Shown here: positions 1-11,787 of the stretch, one piece after another
Numbering within the stretch: position 1 is the stretch's first letter
How the letters are laid out: each line of letters opens with the position of its first letter
Origin: Brasenia schreberi
Lineage: Eukaryota > Streptophyta > Magnoliopsida > Nymphaeales > Cabombaceae
Assembly (NCBI GenBank): GCA_036023115.1
Contig: JAYKKT010000088.1
Span: 4,892,501 to 4,956,500 of the forward strand
DNA: 64,000 nucleotides
Direction of reading: 5' to 3'
Translations under genes and position numbers: made by a program
Notes under the pieces: model-generated
Told to the model about the DNA's origin: nothing
Database searches by the model: none
What the model saw: only the letters and a program-made list of their open reading frames with translations

Positions 1-170
1 CATACTAGATGGAGTCAGCTATATGGATTACTTGTTTTCATAGAGTCCTATCATAATTTATAGAATCCATGGTAAATAAGTCCGACAAAGCTTTATGCTC
101 GTTGTTGGAAGCCTAACGCAACCCTCCTCCTTTATCTAAGCTTGGGACGAGTTTAATTTCAACATTATTT
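1..170 (-). mobile_element. Short RTE-LINE-derived (SINE-like) element, truncated by the window edge
   Basis: Read on the minus strand, this begins with the 5'-leader motif of the RTE LINE found at 46568 (GTCCCAAGC, then GGAGGAGGGTTGCGTTAGGC and TTTGTCGGA) and passes directly into the LINE's 3' end (GGACTCTATGAAAACAAGTAATCC, read in parts, then CCATCTAGTATG). It lacks the whole coding region. The terminal (TTG)n tail would lie just left of the window. A second copy with the same 5'-to-3' fusion lies at 47643-47834. I infer a non-autonomous element mobilised by the RTE LINE; plant Au-type SINEs share a similar 3' end. Confidence 0.6.
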
Positions 171-424
171 TATATAAATACTTCTTTTAGTTACAGTTGG
201 GTTGGGTCGAGTTATGGTTGTGGAAAATGGCTCGGGTTGGTTAGTGTTCTACCTGCTTTGTCTCATTGCTTGGATTCCCCAAGGACATTGAACTGCTGAT
301 GCTGAGTGCACAACCAGCCGCTGAAAACTTATCGTCGCAATGATAACACACTCTCCAAAGAGGACACCGGCACAAGAAAGTTGATGTTTAGTGAGAAGAT
401 TAGTGCTCTTTACTCTTTTGGTTA

Positions 425-525
425 CAAAGGGAGGCCGAAGCCATGTACCCACCAGGAATCGAACACCTGCAGCGGCGATAACTTGCAACACGCACTGCCG
501 TTGTGCCATCACTATGGATACTAAT
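425..525 (-). mobile_element. tRNA-like (SINE head) remnant
   Basis: On the minus strand the sequence GTGTTCGATTCC matches a pol III B box (GGTTCGANNCC), with an A-box-like stretch about 40 bases upstream (TGATGGCACAACGGCAG). It is followed by a segment reading GGCTTCGGCCTCCC, which recurs near the other tRNA-like patches at 15790 and 25995. It does not fold convincingly as a complete tRNA, so a tRNA-derived SINE remnant is more likely than a gene. Confidence 0.35.
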
Positions 526-3300
526 TGTCTTTTAGGTATTGGGTTGGCCAACCCTAAGAAAACGGCACTGTCCTACTAATACATATATTTATTAGTCGGC
601 AGCATACCTTAACTAATTCATTGGCTGACTCCAACATTAAATTAAGCAGCTTGTGGGGGTCTGTTTGGCTTTGTTTTGCAGGTTTAAAGGTTTGCTTTTG
701 GAAGTAGGGTGGTTTGCCAAGTGAGCTGAGCTAAGATTCTGTCGTGTTCTCTCCTACCCTACACTGTTGTCCCTTAGCGATGGCAATGAGGCAGATACAG
801 TTTCGGGTTCTCTCTTTAAGCTCGATCGATATGAGGCAAAAACAGTTTATTTGTTTATTCATGCTCAATCATTATTTTTTAGGGACATGAATATAATGAT
901 ATTCTCCTATCTACTTTATCAAAAATCTTTACATTTCTTTAAAAATTACTCATAAATGTCACTAAAAAATAATAAATGAGCATGAATGAGTATATCAAGG
1001 TGGGTAGAATCCTGTTTTCCTATATATATACACATGTGTATACTAACATACATATATTGTATGTTTGTATATACATCGCATGTATATACACACATATGTG
1101 GTGCTGAGAGTGCGCTTTTTCAACTACAAAGTTTCCTTTACTCAACTCCCCTGCTTCTTGGAACCCCCAAACCAGAATGGTTTCCACCTTGCAATCAATG
1201 ATTTTGGAGTTGGCAAAGACACACCCCTTGTTTATATCCGAAGTTATACACTCCATTTCATTAAACATACATTCTTATTTTCATTAATTTGTGTACAAAT
1301 ATTGTAATTATCTATTGTCAATATTTTTCAAAGCAAACAAACCAAAAATAAATTGAGAATCTATGTCACAGTGATACGTTGACATGACATGAGATGCATG
1401 ACTTGTGCAATGCACACAAGGGGACACGACACTGGTCAAGTTCAAGTGTTTAAAGATAATGGTAAAGGCCCCTTAAGAATCCTATACAACCATAATATAA
1501 TCACTATTTATACACTCCATTTCATTAAACACACTCTTATTTTCATTAATTTGTAAGATACTCTTTGTATATTCTCTCTCTTCTCACACTCACATTACCA
1601 TTTTGAGGCATATCCGACGGCCGTCGGCTTCTCTCCTTCCACCAACGATCTCTCTCAATACCACTCTTTATGAAAATTGGTGGGGCGCTAGTGGGAGTTG
1701 GTGTCGATCTGTGCCAGATTCTCATCATATGCTACGACAATGGGTATAGAATTAGGTCACTTTCGCTTCAACAAGACCTGCTTCTTTAGCATATCGCCAT
1801 AACAAATGAATGCGACTCTTGGGCACGTCGGCAGAGACTCAATTAACTGGATATTAGAGGATATTTGGGAAATCGAAACTAAGGAAGGGGGGGTTATACG
1901 AGTGCTTGGCTCGTCAGAAAACGGGATAATCCGGGCACACATGAAATTCCCAAAAGCAGAACTATTTTTCTGAAAAAGTGAAAACCAAGGTAACTTTTCA
2001 GTTCAGCGTGTAGATGAACAGACCCGATTATCTGGCTCCAAAACAACACGATATTTTCTATGTTGCTCATCGTTCTTTCAATCCGAAGCAATTTAGATGA
2101 GTGTTACTATTTATAAACTCTCTTTTACTAAATATAAACTCTTTTCGTCAATTTTTCTCAAAATTACCTACGTTGATGGTTTCTCTCTTTCATTTTTAAC
2201 CTCGGCATACCATTTTCTCGAAAAAGACTGTTCACCATGCATCACACTTCAAACAATAACGCACCCAAAACACATCTTAACACGTCTCATCATCGACAAT
2301 AAAAAGTAATGCTGTTTAATCAAGCCATTTTCAGGTTAAAGAAGTATCCACTGTACGGTGCTCTTCAAATAGCGACGGGCTATGAGATTGTTTGTCCTTT
2401 AAATAAAACATATTTTAAGTGTGTTTCATCATTCACTTATTTCTTTGTTCACTTGGTGTTCTATTGATTTATCTTTAGATCGAGATCGAGATTGGGAATA
2501 ATAGAGAAATGGGTTTGAAAGAGATCGAGAAAAATTGATAAAAAGCTAAAAAACAATTTGTAAAAGTTAAAAAAAAAAGAGTTAAAGTGGAGAGATTTAG
2601 AGATAAATCTAATGATTAATAGAAAGAACGAGATTAAGAGATTGCTTGAGAAAGATAGAGAAAAGTCATTGAGATTAAAAGAAAAGTCAACCATATGCAT
2701 ATGGATATGAGGAGAAGAAGAAGAAGCCAGAGTGAGCAAGCAGTGGAAAAGAGAGAATCTGCACTAGAAGTAGTTTGGACTTTTTTTGTAAAAAGAATAT
2801 ATGTTTAGTAAAATGGTGTATGAATAGCAATTATGATTTAAATTAGGAGCGACAGATGTTTCTTAACCAACTCTTAGTTTCTTGCAATATTATTGCAATC
2901 AAGTGCTATCATATGCCAACGCATATATTAGCAGCTGATCAACGATACCTTCGTCGCTTTTCACCATTTATGGCCGTGTTCGATGCTTGGAGTTTGACCT
3001 GGCAGCTTCAGTTGCACCAAAGCTTGGAACTAGAACCAATCAGCCTGCCTTGTATCTGGTTTCAGATCGAGTCTCAGGTCAACTCTGAGACCCATTTATT
3101 CTTGGTTCATTCAAAAATTTCATAAAAAGAGAGAGTGTAAATCTGGACGAAGAAAGCAGCATAGAACAGCCCATTCCAATTCCGATTTGATTCCCTCAGG
3201 TGGTGAAACCGAAACCAAATAGATGGGTCTCTGATTTGGTTCTAGACTAAGTTTTGGAGGTGGTTTGGATCCGTTTGAGCCTAGAAGGGATTCAAACAGG
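526..3300. other. Intergenic, no gene seen
   Basis: AT-rich spacer with only short chance reading frames. It holds a TATA/TGTA-rich palindromic patch (about 1020-1100), a direct repeat of about 45 bp (1246-1292 and 1508-1554), and a purine-rich stretch at 2480-2760. No splice-supported homology to a known protein was recognised. Confidence 0.5.
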
Positions 3301-4330
3301 CATTCAGTTAGAGTTCTTGGTGATATGGATAGGGGTATGCAAGAAACCGACAAAACCACCAAAACTGAACCAACCCAGTGGTTTGATCCGGTTTTAAATA
3401 TCGAGCAGTTTAGTTTGGTTCAGTTTTAACCGAAAAAGGGACTGGCAATTCGGTTCACGAATCTATGGTTCAAACCAAACCACAAGAACTTAACTAAACC
3501 AATATATACACACATACAATAATTTTATAATTTTATATAGATATGAACCTCATAAGTTTATATATATCCAAATATTTGATGGCACAATACTTTAGTTTTA
3601 GATAAACCCTAAAAATAATAGAACCGTGACTCAGAATTGAACCAAACTCGAACCATTGTTTTGGTACTGATCATGACATAGTTTGGTTTAGTTTTCTAAA
3701 AGCTGAAAACCCAGAATAGCAGTTTGGTTCGAGGTTGAGGCTAGAACCCAACCAAACCGGACCATCAACACTCCCATCTGGCATCAATTTACGGTGACAT
3801 CACCTCCCACTTGGTGCTTTCAAAGTGCTTCGAGGCTGACCACCACCTTTGACGGTGTGGAATTGCCTAACAACCCACTCCGGAATGCTGTCCATGTCAA
3901 GCTTTGTTTAGCCAACCGGATGGGCGGCTACCAACGCAATAGTTTAAGTTATCCGGAAGTCTGTTCCAAAAGGATTCATTCGTCTATCAAATGACGACCC
4001 TATCCTCTACCAATCACAACCCTAGAATAGAATGCATCTGGATGGCTGGCATTTGGCTAATCAGAACCGTCAGTAGAATTCATCGGCACGGGTGCAATCG
4101 TAACCCTCCAGATACATTCCATTCAAGGGCTGTCAATACGGCTGGTAAATGAACCGAACTGCTTATATTTTGGTCCAGTTCAGACCGTTTAAAACTTGAC
4201 CTTAAACTGGAACTGAACATTGAGAGTATGTGTTTGGTTCGGTTTGGCTTGAGAAGCTCATGACAACAGGCGAGTTGTGTAATTTGTTCGTCTGTTCATT
4301 AAACCTTTATAACTTGGTTCCGGATGGATC
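3301..4330. repeat. Degenerate GGTTCGGTTT-rich repeats
   Basis: Many scattered matches to GGTTCGGTTT / AACCGAAACCAAAC-type motifs occur at 3320-3480, 3640-3770 and 4150-4260. Similar patches recur at 26500-26720, 27060-27140 and 32810-32960. This is a familiar kind of plant low-complexity repeat. No element ends or target duplications are visible, so the source is unknown. Confidence 0.4.
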
Positions 4331-4697
4331 AGGTCGACATGTCCGTATGTGTCAACCATGATCCTCTACCCAACACCAAAGAATTGTGTCGAATATGAGC
4401 TAAAATGAGCACCAACATGAGTTCAAACACGAATTCAGACATGTTCAAATGAACTTAAACTTAGTTCACTATGTTATTTCAGCCCCTTTACAAGGCCTAG
4501 CTGATGATGGCTATTGTTCTAAGTCAGAGGAGTGAATCCTTTTTCAGTTGTCATATTGAATAACTCGGACCAAATTGTGAAACCATGCAGTTTCCAAACA
4601 ATCCATCCATTTCTAGAACGGAATGCTGTGTGCATATTGATCAGGTAAATTTGATGTCTAACATATGAGGGCACTGTTAGACTAATATGGTGTGTCA

Positions 4698-5095
4698 TCA
4701 TTCAGAGGGTTCATAAGATTCATCTAAAGATACGGAAAGCAAACCCTCATGAATGGACAATGCTAAGATCGTCGGTTTGTGGTTGTTGCTCTCATGCCTT
4801 CGCTTTCTTCTCCTCGCCCTCTTCAGTATCCGCTTTGTCTCTTCGTCTGCTTCCTCTATCAAACACCTGCCTATATTCACTGAAAGAATGAGCCACACTT
4901 TGAACTTACCAGTTTGTGCGATGACAATATGTAGAGGCTACAACAGCAGCAGTTATTTGAACTACTGGTTTCAAATTGCAGAACCAAATCAATCATTTGA
5001 ACCTTGTATAACTTACCAGCTCCCTTTGCTCCAAAACATCCCGGAAATCCAGTGTCTAGATCATCGTCTGAATCGATCACCATTCTCCACTTTTC
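4698..5095 (-). CDS. PRD3: PRD3-like C-terminal exons (two)
   Basis: The exon at 5095-5017 follows a TGTGCAG acceptor and ends at a GTAAGT donor in phase 1. The exon at 4879-4698 follows TTTCAG, completes that split codon in frame and runs 60 codons to TGA at 4698-4700. The product contains an acidic patch (IDSDDDLD), then NIGRCLIEEADEETKR and a strongly basic stretch (KRARRRKRRHE), a plausible nuclear localisation signal. The order of acidic patch then basic tail matches the PRD3 C-terminus. The last ~25 residues after the basic tail have no match I recall. These exons lie 0.8 kb beyond the far end of the Copia copy that separates them from the rest of the gene. Confidence 0.55.
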
Positions 5096-5149
5096 CTGCA
5101 CAACTAAGCTTATAAGTTTCCATCATATATTGGCCATGAGGCTTTGAAC

Positions 5150-5250
5150 ACCTTCTATTTTTTGGTACAACTAGGACCAAGCCAGATGCAAGCCCTTGGT
5201 ATTGAACTCATGACCCTCGACTTGTGAGTCCTACACCAGTGAGCTATACA
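5150..5250 (-). mobile_element. tRNA-derived SINE-like element
   Basis: The minus strand shows an A-box-like TAGCTCACTGG (5250 side) and, about 35 bases on, the B-box-like GAGTTCAATACC, followed by GGGCTTGCATCTGGCTTGG. Patches with the same layout occur at 15790-15865, 25815-25915, 25995-26090 and 31262-31340. It sits in an intron or spacer of the PRD3-like locus, next to the 5095-5017 exon. Ends and target duplications are not clear. Confidence 0.4.
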
Positions 5251-5913
5251 CGGGATTTACATCTTGAATATTTTACCCTGTTCCCCATGAAGCTTGTTTT
5301 TCTTTTTTCATGGTATCACTTGACAATGACTATCAGGCTCCATTCATCTTCGTTATCCAACGCTGTTGGTTCTGCAGCCTCACCTGACCCCTTGATTGGT
5401 CCTAATAAGTCACATTCGTTTAAGGATTTTTCACCCTAAACCTCAGTTTGGGATTTGCTGGGAGGGGGTTTCATTTAACAGGGTCGAAGACCTGAAATAA
5501 TTCTACCCTAAGAGAAAAAACAAAAAAATGTAGAGAAGACCAAAACCAAGCCCGAACTCGGGTCGACTACATGGACACTAGCTCGCCATTGAGCTCTATC
5601 TGGTGCCATATTAGAATTTGAGTCCAAAAAGAGCAGGAAGAGAAGAAATCAACAAAAGTAATTTTCTCCATACCCCGCGATGCGAGAACGGTTCCTCTTT
5701 AACCTTCTTATTGCAAGTAGTGGCCGTTCCCTTTAACGGCCTTAAGCAGGTCTTCTCTATATTCTTTTTGAAAGAGGAAACCGACGTTTCCGTGTAATAA
5801 GCATACCACTCACTCGATTAACCCTCCAAAAAGACTAGATTAAGGTTTTCATGCTAATGAAGGTGATCTTGTTGACAAAAGAAACCAACGTTGTGGTGGG
5901 TTGTGGCAGTATG
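5251..5913. other. Spacer inside the PRD3-like locus
   Basis: No sure exon is seen. On the minus strand around 5730-5690 a short frame reads CNKKVKEEPFSHR, with flanks that could be splice sites. This could be a middle PRD3 exon, because the protein needs sequence between the exons at 11846-11788 and 5095-5017, but the match is weak. Confidence 0.3.
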
Positions 5914-6781
5914 TGTTAGTAAGAACCGTAGACATATATGCCTAATAACATAATATGTAACAAAGGTAAACATTCCATAATCATAAACAACACCCGCAAA
6001 TTCAAAATAAACCATAATCAAGCTGTACGAAAAACAAAAGCAGAAGCAAAATCAGAAACGTATCTATATGAGTCGCCCTTGCATACTTCCCTTAGAGAAA
6101 TCAATGCCCTGTTATGAGTACATACAAGTACTTGCGCCTTCTTGCAGGGATAAAACACACACAACTCGAAAAGCATGTACCTTGCTTCGAGTGAACCTTG
6201 AATACACCGTAGTCGCCTATAACTGGAGCAAAAAGAGGGACCACCCACGGCCATAGGGACAGAACCATGAGAAGAGAGCTAGGACCCACGAGAAGAGAGA
6301 GAGAGAGGAAAAAGAACGAACTGCGTGTAATTAGGGAGGACCCCTAATCACCTATTTATAGGTGCACGTGTGGATCATGGATCATGGATCCGATCCAAAC
6401 GATGTACAACTTTATCCTCAATCGCCTTAACTTATCTGAAACTGCCTCATTTTATCCCTATCCGTGAATGTCAAAAATTTGATGGTTAGATCAAAAGTTT
6501 TTGGTACAAAAAGATAGATTAAGACATAAACCCAAACCCAAACCACAAGCCTAAGCCCGACGTGCATGTACGTGTGTGGTATATCATGTCCTCTCCAAGC
6601 TCTTTAAACTAAGGTTCACAAGCTACCAACTATATAAAAGGACATATTGATTTATCACATCCATCAATATGGGACTACATTTTGTCTCCTCTTGATCATC
6701 TATCGCAAAAGTCCCTCATATTTTACTTTTTATACTTTAATATTTTTACTTATATTAATCAAATATATAAGGATACTAACA
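5914..6781 (-). repeat. LTR of Copia copy 1 (3' LTR on the minus strand)
   Basis: It starts TGTTAGTAAG and ends GATACTAACA, an 8-of-10 terminal inverted repeat with TG/CA ends. It is closely similar along its length to 10947-11770, sharing for example AGTCGCCCTTGC, CACCTATTTATAGGTG and GGTTAGATCAAAAGTTTTTG-type sequence. On the minus strand TATAAATAGGTG could be the promoter TATA box. The inner end is approximate. Confidence 0.65.
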
Positions 6782-7940
6782 TGTATTAATGCACATTCAA
6801 AGCACATTAAATATAACAATACCCATAAAGTTCTTAAGTGTAAAAATATCCTTCTAATCCATCCATCATATTATGCTTTTACTAAAGGTACCTTCCGATT
6901 TGAACCGTTATCTAAGTTATTCAATATTACCCTTACAAAAACTAAGGGAACATACGTCTTGGACCTAAACCTTTGGTGTAAAGGTGTTTATTGGTAATAA
7001 CATAATAAAAAGGTATGGGGTGATGTATTAATGGTCGTACATCCATATCCTGTATCATGATTGACTTAGAACAACCTAATTCCCCTATTGTTGCCACACA
7101 ATGTCAGTTACTTAGCTAAGTATCTCCAAGGATGTATTGCTAGCATCATATCTTAGGAATCGATCCCATTCAGAGAATAATCTCTTGCTAAACTTGTAGT
7201 CATAACACTTTAGGTATACAAGGGATAGACACATAAATACTGAAAATATCACATAATATAAACTGTCATCCTATTTACTCAAAAGCTTGTTACTATCTTA
7301 TTGAACCTACTTTGTGGGATCTCCACTTAGGTAGGTTGGATTGCCACTACTTGTAAATAAATCATGGGTTTAGTCCCATCCCCAATCTCAATTTATCAAC
7401 TAAGACTACTGATAGACTTTTAGTCAAAATATCATTTGTCTTATCGTTGGATCCAACAAAATCTACAACCATGACCCCATTAGATATAAGAGCTTTTGTA
7501 GACTTCAATCATACTTAAATGTGTCTCCATTGCTTTTGTTTGTACTTAGAACTACTAATCTTAACAATTATAGTCATGCTACCACAGTTTATTGAAATTA
7601 CAAAAGCGACTTCTTTACCACATAAGTCTCTTAAGTCATTCAAACTTTCAATCTAGTCTCATCCAATGTACAAAGTAGTGCCTTAAAGGTAGAACAAGTC
7701 AATATAGTCTGTTTCTTTGATTTTTAAGTGATAATACCACCACCCACAAAAAACACATATCCAGTGACCCCGTTACTCCCATAATTCTTTGCATCCAACT
7801 AGCATCACTAACAAAGGATGTTTACCGTAATGCAGTTCAAGGAAAATCATTTCTTTCACATAGCGAAACACTCTGTCTAGAGCTTTCCAATAGGTTTTAT
7901 CTGGACAATTGGTATATCTACTAAACTAACATACAACAAA

Positions 7941-8603
7941 TTAAATATCTGGTCGTGTATAATTGGTTAGATACATTAAACTACCAATAATCTGATAATA
8001 TCGTAGTTGAAACACATGATTATCACTTTCAATCTTATACAAAGCCATACATGAATCATATGGGGTCTTAACAGGTCTATAATTTGTATATCCAAATCTC
8101 TCTAAAATTTTCTCAATATAGTGAGATTGAGAGACTACTATATCATCAGTAGACCTTATGATTTTAAACCCTAAAATCACATTAGTAATACTCAAATCCT
8201 TTATCTCAAACTTACTACATAAGAATAAGTTAGTCTCATTTATTATTCTCATATTGGATCCAAACAATAATATATCATCTACGTATAGGCAAAGAATGAT
8301 GAAAACATTATTGATCGAATTGCAGTTTTCACACTCATCATAATCAATAGAAATGAAGTCAAAAGATGACATCACATAATCAAACTTTTAATTCTATTGT
8401 TTAGGGGTTTGTTTCAAACTATATAATGATTTAACAAGCTTACACACCTTACACCCAATCCCACGAGCCATAAATCCCTCTAACTGATCTATATAAATTT
8501 TCTCATAAAGATCATCATGAAGAAAAACAGTTTTCATATCCATATGATGAATTGTGAGGTCATATATATAGGTTAGTGCTATAAGCACTCGAATGATGAT
8601 CAT
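7941..8603 (-). pseudogene. Copia reverse transcriptase fragment
   Basis: The minus-strand frames read HHMDMKTVFLHDDLYEKIYI (8603-8394), the conserved Copia RT entry segment, and then LYVDDILLFGSNMRIINE with RSTDDIVVSQSHYIEKILER and a YQIIGSLMYLTNYTRPDI end (8375-7941). The YVDD catalytic box is intact, but a frame break separates the two pieces, and surrounding frames are closed by stops. It is therefore a dead fragment of the Copia pol polyprotein. Confidence 0.75.
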
Positions 8604-10946
8604 TAAAGAAACTGGGAAATAGGTATCAATGTAATTTATTCATTCCTTTTGTTTGTATCCCTTGACAACTAATATGCCCTTTTACTTATTGATTGTTTCG
8701 ACTTCATTCAGTTTTTTCTTAAAGATCTACTTGCAACCCACGATATAACACCCAAGAGGTAAATTCATCAATTCCTAAGTACCATTATAAAGAATTAACT
8801 GGATTTCATCGTTAATGGTTTTTTTTCAAAACTTAACCTTAGGTGAGGTTATAGACTACTGAAAGGTGATAGGATCATCTTCGACATTGAAAGTAACAAA
8901 ATCACTTACAAAGTCCTTTGATATCCTAGGTTGTTTACTTCTCCTTCACTCAGTTATTTCTTTAGAGTCATCTTATTTACAAATAACAAAATCAGGGTCA
9001 CCCCCACATTTATCATCCTTTCCACATGATCGAGAATGAAACTAATAGTAGGATCAAAATATTTAGAAGATACACTTTTAGGGACTTCAGTATTCATGCG
9101 AAACATATTCTCAAAAAATGTAGTATCATAGAGCTCAATAATTGTGTTGATGTCTATACTAGAAACAATAGATCTAATGAATCTATATGCATAGATTATC
9201 TCTATATAACCCAAAAAATATAGCATCTGTTGTTTTATGTCCCAATTTCTTTCTCTTGTGTTTACGGATGAATACTTTCGGAAGAAACTCCTACACTTTG
9301 AGATATTTGATAATGGTCTTTCGACCATTCCAAAGTTCAAAGAGACTAATTTTCTTATGCTTATGAGGAACTCTATTAAGAATATGACAAGCCATATTCA
9401 AGGCCTTCTCCCACATGTTGGTAGGTAATCCAAAACTTTAAAGTAAAACATTAACCATATCACATAGGCTTTTATTCTTTCATTCAGCTATCCCATTAGA
9501 CTGAGGAGAATATAGAGGAGTAACCTCATGAACAATACTATTGTTTTGACAATATATATGGAATGTTTTTGAGGTATACTCTCCTCCCCTATCACACCTT
9601 AATTGTTAAGTACCTTGCTTTTTTGTATTTGTGCTTTATTTCTAAATATTTAAAACTTTTCTAAAGTTTCATCTTTACTTTTAAGTAAGTAAATATAAAA
9701 GTATCTACTGCAATAATCAATAAACGTGATAAAATATTTTTTGTTATCTCTTATATCCATCTCATTGAATTCACAAATATTAGTATGCACTATATGAAAA
9801 GATTTCTTAGGTTATTTTGCTTGCATACATATACCACATTTGTGTTTTTTATATATGACAGTTTTAGGGATAATATTTAAATTTATCATTCTTTTCATGA
9901 AATCAAGATTTACATGACCCAAACTAACATGTCATACATCAAATGATTCAACATTATACACAGAAGAAGAAGAGTATAAAACAGAAGTAGAGGCTTTATT
10001 AACATCAAAATTCATATAAGAATCAATAATTGGTTCTTAAATTTTAAACTGATTCTCTATATCACACAAATAGCTCTTCCTAAAGAAATACCCAATATTA
10101 AGTCATGTAATGACGACTTTCTTACATTTACAATATAATCTTAATTCTTCCGTAACTAAAGCATGACCACTGAGTATATTCCGATGCATCGCTAGAATAT
10201 GTCTAACTCTCTCAAGAGTTAGAATCTTTGTTGAAGGAAGCTTTAAGTGCACACGTCCTTCACCCTTTATTTAAGTAATCGAATAATCTCCTAAGGTCAT
10301 TGTTCGCTCACAAATGACTGATAAGACACAAACAAAGACTGGTCAATGCATACATGCACATTAGCCTAGTGTCTACTATTTAATATTGTAGCTCATAAAT
10401 AGAAAGAAGATGAGGTTTAAGGGATAAATACTGGTCATTAGCAGGTACAACTGTCACCACCATGTTGACTATAACTTCTTTAGCGGTCGTAGGTTTCTTG
10501 GATTTCTTAGAAGGACAATCTCTTACCCATTGTCCAATCTAACTACAAAGCCAACACAATTTGTTTTGAGTTTCTTTTGGATCTTAGCTTTTGGTTTATG
10601 CTTCACCTATTTTCCTTTAGGATCACTAAGCTATTTATTTTTTTACTGTCAGGTTAACCCTAAAAGTGTTGTCTACTAACATAATGAGTTTCTGACTTTT
10701 ATACTCTACCATAAGATCATCAAGAGTCATCTTACCCTTCTTATGCTGGAGATCTAGGTTAAAACCCTGTTAAGACTTAACAAATTTCTCTATAATAGAC
10801 ATAATAATAAACTTTTCAGGAAGTTCTATTTCGGCTTTAAAATGTGGACTGAAAAACTTTTTCGACATCAAGGCCAAGTCGACCTTAGGTTAGAGAATAG
10901 CAATCGTAGATATGTTTACTACGATAAAAGATAATTTCTCTAATAT

Positions 10947-11770
10947 TATTGGTAAGAACCGTAAACATACATGCATAATAACATAATATACAACAAATGT
11001 AAACATCCTCCAATCATAAATAACAACCGCAGATCCAAAATAAGCCTTAATCAAACCATATGAAAAATAAAAGCAGAAGCAAAATCAGAAACTTATTTGT
11101 GCGAGTCGCCCTTGCGTACTTGCCTTAGAGAAATGAGTACCCCGCTATGAGTACGTATGGGTACCTTCACCTTCCTCCTAGGATAAAACGCAAACACAAG
11201 TAAAAAAACACGTATCTAGCTTTGAGTCGACCTCAAACATACCTCAATCGCCTATAACTAGAGCAGAAAGAGGAACCACCCAAGGGCATAGGGACAGAAC
11301 CACAGGTAGAGAGCAAGGATCACAAGAAGAGAGAAAGAGAGAGAGGATAAAGAACGAACTGTATGTGATTAACGAGAACCCCTGATTAAGGAGGACCCCT
11401 AATCACCAATTTATAGGTGTACGTGTGGATCACAGATCGTAGATCCGATCTAAATGACACACCACTTTATCCTCCACCACCCCACTTTATCTGGAACCAC
11501 TTAATCTTATCTTTATCATGAACATAAATTTTTTGGTCGCTAGATCAAAAGTTTTTCGTGCTAAAAAATAAATCAAAACCCAAAGCACAAGCTCGGCATG
11601 CATGCGCATGTGAAGTATAACATGTCGTCTCCAAGCTCTTTGAACTAAGGTTCATGAACTACAAACTATTGTCACATCTATCTTGATCATCTATCTCAAA
11701 AGTCCCTCATATTTCACATTTTTATACTTTAAGACTTTTATTTATATTAATAATATAGAAGGATAGCACA
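10947..11770 (-). repeat. LTR of Copia copy 1 (5' LTR on the minus strand)
   Basis: This aligns with the LTR at 5914-6781 over about 820 bp with many substitutions and small indels. It begins TATTGGTAAGAACCG and ends near GGATAGCACA, where the TAACA terminus seems lost to a small deletion. No 5-bp target duplication can be matched to the left flank GTATG. It ends 18 bases short of a PRD3-like exon donor at 11788. Confidence 0.6.
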
Positions 11771-11787
11771 TTAAAAGCAATATTTAC

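Larger units (their letters stand above)
5914..11770 (-). mobile_element. Ty1/Copia LTR retrotransposon, copy 1 (near full length, dead)
   Basis: Two direct LTRs (5914-6781 and 10947-11770) flank a decayed pol region read on the minus strand. The order is gag with a zinc-knuckle remnant (about 10560-10450), pre-integrase/integrase (about 9950-8950), reverse transcriptase (8603-7941, with the YVDDIL active-site motif and LERFGYTNYRP), and a 3' remnant. Integrase before reverse transcriptase is the Copia order. Many stops and frameshifts break the frames. Compared with copy 3 it lacks about 350 bp of gag at 10832. No TGGTATCAGAGC-type primer site follows the 5' LTR. The element lies inside the PRD3-like gene. 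Confidence 0.8.

Noticed and set aside
4753..5115. A 120-codon plus-strand frame with a hydrophobic start resembling a signal peptide
   Set aside because: It is antisense to two spliced exons of the PRD3-like gene whose phases and family motifs agree. The hydrophobic run is the reverse of the basic KRARRRKRR stretch and an artefact.
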